From positions 1 to 8,961 of the forward strand of contig CAZDHT010000226.1 of assembly GCA_964505325.1 (NCBI GenBank): a stretch of DNA of 8,961 nucleotides, in the 5' to 3' direction. Of this stretch, positions 5,258-8,961 are shown piece after piece. The notes under the pieces are model-generated. The model did no database searches and was not told the DNA's origin. It was given only the letters and a program-made list of their open reading frames with translations. The position numbers were made by a program, and so were the translations under genes. The number at the start of each line of letters is the position of its first letter. Within the stretch, counting starts at the first letter, position 1. The DNA comes from CAZDHT01 sp964505325. GTDB lineage: Bacteria > Planctomycetota > PUPC01.

Positions 5258-6172
5258 TCAGTTCCGCTGCCAGATGATGAGGTAGGCCATGCCGCCTTCT
5301 TTGTGCGGAGCGACGGCCATGTGGATGGGGCGATAGCGGTTGCCGAGCCTGCTGATTTCGCGCTTGATCTGCCCGCTGCTGCGGGAGATGGTGAGACGCC
5401 AGTCGCTCGCCCGGCCGTCCTTTACAAAAATCGCCGACACCTGCAACTCGCCCCCCGGATACGACGGCTCGAGATCGACGACGCGGTAGCCGCGCCGGGC
5501 GAAGGAGGCCAGCTCCCGGTCTATCGCCTCGGCGGTCTTGCCCCATCGCGCCACCCATCCGGCGCCGCTCGGGTCGTGCACCATCACGTAGCCGTAGCGC
5601 GTCTTCCCATTGAAGCCGTACACCTCCAGATCGATGGGCCGATAGCCTTTCCCGCGCCACTGCTCCAGCTCGTCGAGGAACTCGCCGTGTCTCAGGCCCC
5701 AGCGCATCGCCCAGCCGGGGCCGCCGGGGTTCTCGATCCAGACGCAGGAGTAGCGGATGTCGCCCTGCTCGTTGATGACCTCCAGGTCGATGGGCTGGTA
5801 GCCTTTATCGCGCAGGACGCTGAAGTCCTTGTCGAACGCCTTCCGCCGCCACCGCCACCGGCCGTACCAGGCGCGGCTGTCTTTGAGGAAAATGGCGGCG
5901 AAGCGGGTGTGGTGTTCGACGTTCCGATAGACCTCCAGGTCGTGCAGGCGATAGCCCTGCGCTTTGAGGTTCTCGACCTGGCGGTCGAGATCGGACTGCC
6001 CCATGTCCCACCACAGGCACCAGCCGAACGAGGCGAATTCATTGAACGTCTGGGGCGGGGGGGTGGTTCTGGCGCGGGGCATCGTCCACCACTCGACCTG
6101 CTGGCATCCCGCGGCCGCCACCGGGATAAGAAGAAGGAACAGCCAGAGCTTTCGCATTCTCGCCGTGGTCAT
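5258..6172 (-). CDS. Lipoprotein with five tandem BTRD1-like repeats
   Basis: A 304-residue exported lipoprotein. The signal is RKLWLFLLLIPVAAAGC, with lipobox AAGC and Cys23 lipidated. After a Pro/Thr-rich linker the protein is five ~50-residue repeats: about 50-98, 102-149, 153-202, 205-251 and 258-303. Each has an aromatic 'GW..rW' start, an amphipathic helix, 'kGYrpiDLEvy', and a strand like 'tRYa.vwv.d' (for example KGYRPIDLEVYGFNGKTRYG at 175-194). This matches the bacterial tandem repeat domain BTRD1 (Pfam PF17660 as I recall), also seen as a structural repeat in polyglycine-hydrolase-like proteins. No catalytic domain accompanies the repeats, so a binding or scaffold role is likely. 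The fifth repeat is degenerate. ATG at 6172 has GGAGG ~9 nt upstream; ATG at 6157 (MRKLW) would also give a normal signal peptide. Confidence 0.88.
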   Translation of the reverse strand: MTTARMRKLWLFLLLIPVAAAGCQQVEWWTMPRARTTPPPQTFNEFASFGWCLWWDMGQSDLDRQVENLKAQGYRLHDLEVYRNVEHHTRFAAIFLKDSRAWYGRWRWRRKAFDKDFSVLRDKGYQPIDLEVINEQGDIRYSCVWIENPGGPGWAMRWGLRHGEFLDELEQWRGKGYRPIDLEVYGFNGKTRYGYVMVHDPSGAGWVARWGKTAEAIDRELASFARRGYRVVDLEPSYPGGELQVSAIFVKDGRASDWRLTISRSSGQIKREISRLGNRYRPIHMAVAPHKEGGMAYLIIWQRN

Positions 6173-6186
6173 GATCCGCGCCCTCC

Positions 6187-6217
6187 GTCAGTCAGTCAAG
6201 TCAAAGTGCCTGGCACT
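6187..6217. repeat. GTCA tandem repeat and AGTGCCTGGCACT palindrome
   Basis: Three head-to-tail GTCA units (6187-6198) and a fourth at 6200-6203 lead into a perfect 13-bp inverted repeat AGTGCC-T-GGCACT (6205-6217), right upstream of the BTRD1-like lipoprotein gene. Palindromes of this type are reminiscent of REP-like elements; no transposase is present. Confidence 0.6.
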
Positions 6218-6542
6218 ATGAGTTTCTGCATCCCTTTGCAGGACAGGGCCTTGTGTCGCCGCCTCAAATCCGGAGCCATTTATGCCGGTTTTGGGGTCTT
6301 TGTCCGGGCCGCGGCTTAGAGGCAGCACGCCAGGAGTTCGCCCAGGATGTCCGTCCTTTCGCCGGTTCGGCGCCGGGCCATTCTGTGCCGCGACCTCCGC
6401 GTTGTCAAATGCTTTCCGCTCGCCGTCGGTGCCGGGCCGGCGCGCCGGACATCTCGGCGTGTGCTCCGGCCGGCGGGATCCAGCAGGCCCGCCAAGTGAG
6501 CCCCGGCGAGGGCGGAGAGGGCTAAGAGACCACCTCAAAACC
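6218..6542. other. 325-bp intergenic stretch without a recognisable gene
   Basis: Open frames exist on both strands but have no ribosome binding site and no family-like pattern. A weak CTGCA/TGCAG inverted repeat lies at 6226-6241. I see no RNA gene. No strong promoter for the downstream lipoprotein gene is found; CGGACA (16 bp) CATAAA on the minus strand near 6279-6306 is the best, and it is weak. The stretch may be a decayed gene or a larger interspersed element. Confidence 0.5.
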
Positions 6543-6617
6543 GTGGCACGGCCATCCCTTCGGCTCTGCTCAGGGCAGGCTTGGCCGTGATTCTCACGGG
6601 CGGGACGCCCGTGCCAC
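6543..6617. repeat. Compound palindromic interspersed repeat (REP-like)
   Basis: There are three nested arm pairs: GTGGCACG (6543-6550) with CGTGCCAC (6610-6617); CACGGCCA (6547-6554) with TGGCCGTG (6582-6589); and a tight hairpin CACGGGCG-GGA-CGCCCGTG (6595-6613). The core CCTTCGGCTCTGCTCAGGG (6557-6575) is the kind of sequence that recurs in many environmental genomes; translated on the minus strand it gives the frequently seen spurious peptide ACPEQSRR. It lies 41 nt past the NfeD-like gene stop and could also act as a transcription-ending hairpin. Confidence 0.7.
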
Positions 6618-6657
6618 GAGCACGAACGACCTTCTGAGATAGTCTCCAAGTGGGGGG

Positions 6658-7137
6658 TCAGGACCCGGTTTCCGGTTTCTGCTCGCCTGATCGTCGGGCG
6701 GGTATGACCACGACCTTGAGGCCGGTGGCGGCGACGACTTCGACCGGGGAGCCGGTGTCGATGAACTCGCCGTCCGCCTGGACCGAGATCCTCTTCCCGT
6801 CGAACACGGCCTTGCCCGACGGGTTGAGCGGCGAGACGGCGATCCCGTGCTTGCCCACCAGGGAGGCGAACTCACCTGACGACGCGGTGAAGCCTTTGTC
6901 CGAACTGGCCTGGTGAGACAGGACGGTCGCTCGGGTCAGTCTCGACCGAGGGTTCTTCAGCGCCTTGAGTACGAAGATCCAGAGCGCGATGCAGAAGACG
7001 ACAAAGACGACGGCGCCGGCCACGACCGCGATCGTGAAGTCCCGCGGGGTGAGGACGCCGCGGAGGATAATCAGAATGACGGCGATGACCGCCAGGACGA
7101 CCAGCTTGGGAATGAGGATGACCGGGTGATGAATCAT
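6658..7137 (-). CDS. NfeD-like membrane protein
   Basis: A 159-residue protein. Two membrane helices lie at about 9-27 (IPKLVVLAVIAVILIILRG) and 34-58 (FTIAVVAGAVVFVVFCIALW). After a basic linker comes an OB-fold NfeD C-terminal domain at ~93-147. It has the family pattern of a 'LVGKHGIAVSPLNPSGKAVF' entry, then DGKRISVQADGEFIDTGSPV and EVVAATGLKVVVIP. NfeD proteins partner stomatin/flotillin-type proteins in membrane organisation; none is encoded here. ATG at 7137 is chosen because the predicted -10 lies at 7208-7213, excluding the longer TTG-initiated frame from 7236; AAGGG is ~10 nt upstream, a weak site. It is shorter than protease-bearing NfeD, so it belongs to the short class. Its stop is followed by a repeat element, not a gene. 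Confidence 0.85.
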   Translation of the reverse strand: MIHHPVILIPKLVVLAVIAVILIILRGVLTPRDFTIAVVAGAVVFVVFCIALWIFVLKALKNPRSRLTRATVLSHQASSDKGFTASSGEFASLVGKHGIAVSPLNPSGKAVFDGKRISVQADGEFIDTGSPVEVVAATGLKVVVIPARRSGEQKPETGS

Positions 7138-7207
7138 CTGCCCGAGGCCCTTGTCTATCCTGCCGAGCCGCCGTGCCGTTCTCGGCGCCGCCGCTCTCGG
7201 CGCACTC

Positions 7208-7236
7208 AGGATACGCGGGCCGGGTGCCCGAGTCAA
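7208..7236 (-). promoter_or_regulatory. Promoter of the NfeD-like gene
   Basis: -35 TTGACT (7231-7236), a 17-bp spacer and -10 TATCCT (7208-7213). Predicted start is near 7201, ~64 nt before the ATG. The -35 and next three bases (TTGACTCGG) match the promoter of the neighbouring zinc-ribbon membrane protein gene. Confidence 0.68.
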
Positions 7237-7308
7237 GGGCGATGGGCGGCGGGCCCGGAGCGAGGCTTTGCGGGGTGCGGTTGCGTGTCGGCGGGTCGGG
7301 GATGCGGA

Positions 7309-7788
7309 TCACTCCCCGGCGGCTGCAAACTGGAGGCCGACCAGCAGGATCACAAACGGGACGGAGAGCAGGAGGAAGAAAAGCATCCAGCGCTTGCCAT
7401 CCAACTCGGCCAGGGCGTCGTGAAGCAGGCAGAAACTGCCGTTGAGAATGAGCGCGATGGCTTGCGCGTAGATGATCAGGCCGCCCGCCCCGATGGCGCA
7501 CACGGCCAACACGGCGCCCCACTCCAAGAACAGGAGGGCAAAACGCATCACCGCCAGACCGACGCAGGCCGTCAACAGGGAGACGATCAACAGCGCCGGA
7601 CGGAAAAGCCCGGGGACCAGTTCGCCCACGAACAGCAGGGCCCGCATGGGCGCAGCGGGCCTCTCCTGTTCGTCCGCGTCGGCGTGGATTTCCTCGCCGG
7701 TCAGCAGATCGATGCCGCACCGCACGCAGATGACGGTATCCGGGCCGTACTCGGTCCCGCACCTCCAGCAGCGCCGTCCTTCGGCCAT
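7309..7788 (-). CDS. Zinc-ribbon membrane protein, hypothetical
   Basis: A 159-residue protein. The N-terminus MAEGRRCWRCGTEYGPDTVI holds the first CxxC (Cys7, Cys10); the second is CVRCG (Cys21, Cys24), followed by IDLLTGEEI. This four-cysteine ribbon of the 'CxxCG...CxxCG.dL.TG' type is common in planctomycete membrane proteins. A linker (33-48) leads to hydrophobic helices at ~62-85, ~87-118 (possibly two) and ~134-155, so about three to four membrane spans. There is no enzyme motif, and the function is unknown. The start at 7788 is set by the promoter at 7850-7878, which excludes the longer frame up to 7992 and the ATGs at 7866 and 7854; its ribosome binding site is weak (GGACGAGA). It stops 172 nt before the NfeD-like gene and has its own promoter. 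Confidence 0.82.
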   Translation of the reverse strand: MAEGRRCWRCGTEYGPDTVICVRCGIDLLTGEEIHADADEQERPAAPMRALLFVGELVPGLFRPALLIVSLLTACVGLAVMRFALLFLEWGAVLAVCAIGAGGLIIYAQAIALILNGSFCLLHDALAELDGKRWMLFFLLLSVPFVILLVGLQFAAAGE

Positions 7789-7849
7789 GGCGTTCTCGTC
7801 CGGTGGGTCGTTCGGACAGGAGCGGCGACCTCCGCCACCTTCGCGACCG

Positions 7850-7878
7850 AGCATACGGCGCGCCATTTGCCGAGTCAA
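7850..7878 (-). promoter_or_regulatory. Promoter of the zinc-ribbon membrane protein gene
   Basis: -35 TTGACT (7873-7878), a 17-bp spacer and -10 TATGCT (7850-7855). Predicted start is near 7843, ~55 nt before the ATG at 7788. Confidence 0.68.
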
Positions 7879-8054
7879 GCAAAATGGATGCGTGGCTTCG
7901 GACCCGGAGCCCCGGCCTCGGCGTGGTTTCGGGGCGATCCGCTGGGAGCGGAGCCCCCTCCGCCGCCGGGCGGAGTCCGAAAGAATCAACATCGCGCGGC
8001 AAGATTTCGCAGGCGTCGCCGACGGCTACACGGATTCGGGGATTTCATAAGTTC
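7879..8054. other. Intergenic stretch between divergent genes
   Basis: No gene is visible. It contains an inverted repeat CTCCGC (7958-7963) / GCGGAG (7970-7975) with a third GCGGAG copy at 7948-7953. An AT-rich block begins near 8041. Confidence 0.55.
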
Positions 8055-8066
8055 TTGACATACAAT
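8055..8066 (+). promoter_or_regulatory. Possible promoter element of the PEP-CTERM gene
   Basis: TTGACA (8055-8060) abuts TACAAT (8061-8066) in the only AT-rich block upstream of the gene. Neither makes a normal sigma-70 pair: no -10-like hexamer lies 16-18 bp after TTGACA, and no -35 lies 17 bp before TACAAT. If transcription starts near 8073, the leader is ~155 nt. Confidence 0.35.
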
Positions 8067-8099
8067 AGTTAACGCTCCGTCTCCGCCGGGTGCGGCCCG

Positions 8100-8227
8100 A
8101 AGGACGGCAAGAGGACCCGCTTTCCGCCATCCTTTACTCAAGCGCGGCCGACATCGGCCGAACACTGTTCTGTCGGACGCAAGGTCGTCCGGGACGAATT
8201 CGAAGATGAGTGCCACGGGAGGCCGTG
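8100..8227 (+). promoter_or_regulatory. Hairpin-rich 5' leader of the PEP-CTERM gene
   Basis: Four inverted repeats lie in order before the ATG: AAGGA(C)GGC / GCC(A)TCCTT (8100-8108, 8126-8134); CGGCCGA-CA-TCGGCCG (8145-8160); GGACG / CGTCC (8175-8179, 8186-8190); and CACGG-GAGG-CCGTG (8214-8227). The last places the Shine-Dalgarno GGAGG at the top of the hairpin just before the start codon. I could not match it to a known riboswitch. Confidence 0.45.
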
Positions 8228-8229
8228 CA

Positions 8230-8823
8230 ATGAAGAAAGCGTTGAAGGCAGCAGTGGTGGCGGTGGTGTTGGCAGGCTTCACGAGTTCGGCGGCGGCGGC
8301 TCTGATCCCGATCGACCCGCCGGACTGGTGGGACGTCGACGATCCGATCAACAAGAGGGCCCGTGCCGATACCGTGACGATCCAGAACGTGGCCGGGTCC
8401 GGCGAGAGCGAAGGGACCTATACCATCTACCTGGACAACCTGAACGATCCCGAGAGGTACAAGGAGGTCTATCTCGTGTTGGAGTGGGAGACCATCGACG
8501 ACGACAACAACAGCATCGACGTCGACAAGGTGGTCACGATCAGTTGGCCCGGCGGCCCCGGGACGGTGCCGATGACCCTGAACGTAGATGACCTCGTCGG
8601 TCCTCCGTTCCACTGGGAGTATGAGTACCGAATCGATCCGCAGCCCGACTCCGAGACGGTGTTCCTTCAGTACTCCGGCATCGAGGTGGAGGAGAAGCTG
8701 CGGCTGAAATACGACCTGAGAACGATGTGTTTCGAGAAGGAAGACGGGACAATCCCCGAGCCGGGCGCCCTGGTCCTGCTCGCAGGCGGTTTCGTTGGAT
8801 TGGTCCGCAGGAAGCGAAGCTAG
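8230..8823 (+). CDS. PEP-CTERM sorting domain protein
   Basis: A 197-residue secreted protein. It has a Sec signal peptide MKKALKAAVVAVVLAGFTSS with AAA cleavage region (21-24) and an acidic, beta-rich body. The C-terminal sorting signal is IPEPGALVLLAGGFVGLVRR, with PEP at 176-178, a hydrophobic helix at 180-192 and the basic tail RRKRS. Exosortase recognises and cleaves such signals, and the protein goes to the cell surface or matrix; no exosortase is in the window. The body (25-170) includes EGTYTIYLDNLND (61-73) and a run of acidic residues around 87-99, and matches no named domain that I recognise. ATG at 8230 has GGGAGG 7 nt upstream; an in-frame ATG at 8206 lacks a ribosome binding site and would spoil the signal peptide. 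It is the only plus-strand gene, monocistronic as far as seen. Confidence 0.93.
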   Translation: MKKALKAAVVAVVLAGFTSSAAAALIPIDPPDWWDVDDPINKRARADTVTIQNVAGSGESEGTYTIYLDNLNDPERYKEVYLVLEWETIDDDNNSIDVDKVVTISWPGGPGTVPMTLNVDDLVGPPFHWEYEYRIDPQPDSETVFLQYSGIEVEEKLRLKYDLRTMCFEKEDGTIPEPGALVLLAGGFVGLVRRKRS

Positions 8824-8841
8824 GTTTGTATCGAGGAACGC

Positions 8842-8868
8842 GAGGGCGGCAGGTTTCCTGCCGCCCTC
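8842..8868 (+). terminator. Perfect hairpin after the PEP-CTERM gene, probable transcription end
   Basis: GAGGGCGGCAGG (8842-8853), loop TTT, then CCTGCCGCCCTC (8857-8868): a 12-bp GC-rich stem 18 nt past the stop. No T-run follows on the plus strand, so it is not a textbook intrinsic terminator. It may act with the next hairpin or protect the 3' end. Confidence 0.6.
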
Positions 8869-8878
8869 CGGTCGACGT

Positions 8879-8898
8879 CGGCGCCGGTGACGGCGCCG
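8879..8898. repeat. Second perfect hairpin downstream of the PEP-CTERM gene
   Basis: CGGCGCCG (8879-8886), GTGA loop (GNRA type in RNA), CGGCGCCG (8891-8898). It begins 10 bp after the first hairpin; on the minus strand it is followed by CGACG, on the plus strand by AAAG. It may be part of a tandem-hairpin 3' end. Confidence 0.5.
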
Positions 8899-8961
8899 AA
8901 AGTGCGCCCGGGCCTCGATTGCAGCGGATTCGTTCTCTCCCCTCCCTCGCGGCGCACGCCG

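Noticed and set aside
3304..5277. A 657-residue plus-strand open frame opposite the propeller lipoprotein
   Set aside because: It is antisense to a gene with a lipoprotein signal, ribosome binding site and repeat structure. Its protein is arginine-rich low complexity.
6187..6657. A RAYT or IS200-like transposase near the palindromic repeats
   Set aside because: No HUH/Tyr transposase motif is seen in any frame of the intergenic region; only the repeats are present.
6872..8002. A 376-residue minus-strand open frame over the NfeD-like and zinc-ribbon membrane genes
   Set aside because: It is Arg/Pro-rich with no motifs; the overlapped frames have membrane helices, CxxC motifs and promoters.
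8100..8229. A c-di-GMP (GEMM) or other known riboswitch in the PEP-CTERM leader
   Set aside because: GGACGCAAGG at 8175-8184 recalls the GEMM word GGACGCAAAGCC, but the partner GGCAAACC block and the tetraloop-receptor layout are not visible. The hairpins do not fit the known fold by eye.
8030..8230. A sigma-54 promoter for the PEP-CTERM gene
   Set aside because: No TGGCAC-N5-TTGC pattern with the needed GG/GC spacing is found upstream.
1..8961. CRISPR array, tRNA or rRNA genes
   Set aside because: No regularly spaced 24-40-bp repeats with unique spacers were found. No T-loop (GGTTCRANYCC) with a cloverleaf context and no rRNA-like conserved blocks were seen.

Overview
This is a GC-rich, gene-sparse chromosomal window. 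Nine of its ten genes or gene remnants lie on the minus strand; only the last gene is on the plus strand. The gene content points to a bacterium with an exosortase/PEP-CTERM system, most likely Planctomycetota or a neighbouring PVC-type lineage. The pointers are a PEP-CTERM protein, a bacterial tandem-repeat (BTRD1-like) lipoprotein, CxxC zinc-ribbon membrane proteins, an NfeD-like protein, and degenerate interspersed repeats in the intergenic DNA. The phylum is an inference from gene style; there is no marker gene here. Several promoters fit a housekeeping-sigma pattern (TTGAC[A/T], 16-18 bp, TATNNT-like). They fix start codons that would otherwise be ambiguous.

Region by region (all minus strand until stated). 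1-640: a HicBA-type toxin-antitoxin operon with a good promoter. It has an unusual order: a very short HicB-like protein, then a second HicB-like protein, then HicA, which runs off the left edge. 660-870: an intergenic stretch made of degenerate short repeats. 871-2089: a PAS plus PP2C/SpoIIE-type phosphatase with its own promoter, probably an RsbU-like stress or signalling regulator. 2240-2809: a small exported or anchored beta-rich protein of unknown function, with a promoter, a strong ribosome binding site and an intrinsic terminator. 2909-3469: a 71-residue zinc-ribbon protein with a promoter, a structured leader, a distant terminator and a 15-bp tandem repeat just upstream of its -35.

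3586-5001: a lipoprotein with a beta-propeller-like body. Directly upstream of it is the 3' stub of another gene (5017-5214), which begins inside a 9-bp-period interspersed repeat. 5258-6172: a lipoprotein with five tandem ~50-residue BTRD1-like repeats. 6173-6657: a 485-bp intergenic region with several inverted repeats, including a ~75-bp compound repeat of the type that recurs in such genomes. 6658-7137: an NfeD-like membrane protein. 7309-7788: a zinc-ribbon plus three-helix membrane protein. The last two have nearly matching promoters.

7879-8229: an intergenic stretch with an AT-rich block and a hairpin-rich leader. 8230-8823 (+): a PEP-CTERM protein, followed by two perfect hairpins.

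Functionally the window looks like accessory or envelope-related genes rather than one pathway: exported or lipid-anchored proteins, an orphan phosphatase and a toxin-antitoxin module, mostly single-gene transcription units separated by repeat-rich spacers. I see no defence island, transposase, CRISPR array, rRNA or tRNA. The most unusual items are the doubled HicB arrangement, the gene stub fused to a repeat, the tandem repeat upstream of the zinc-ribbon promoter, and the PEP-CTERM leader that places its Shine-Dalgarno in a hairpin loop.
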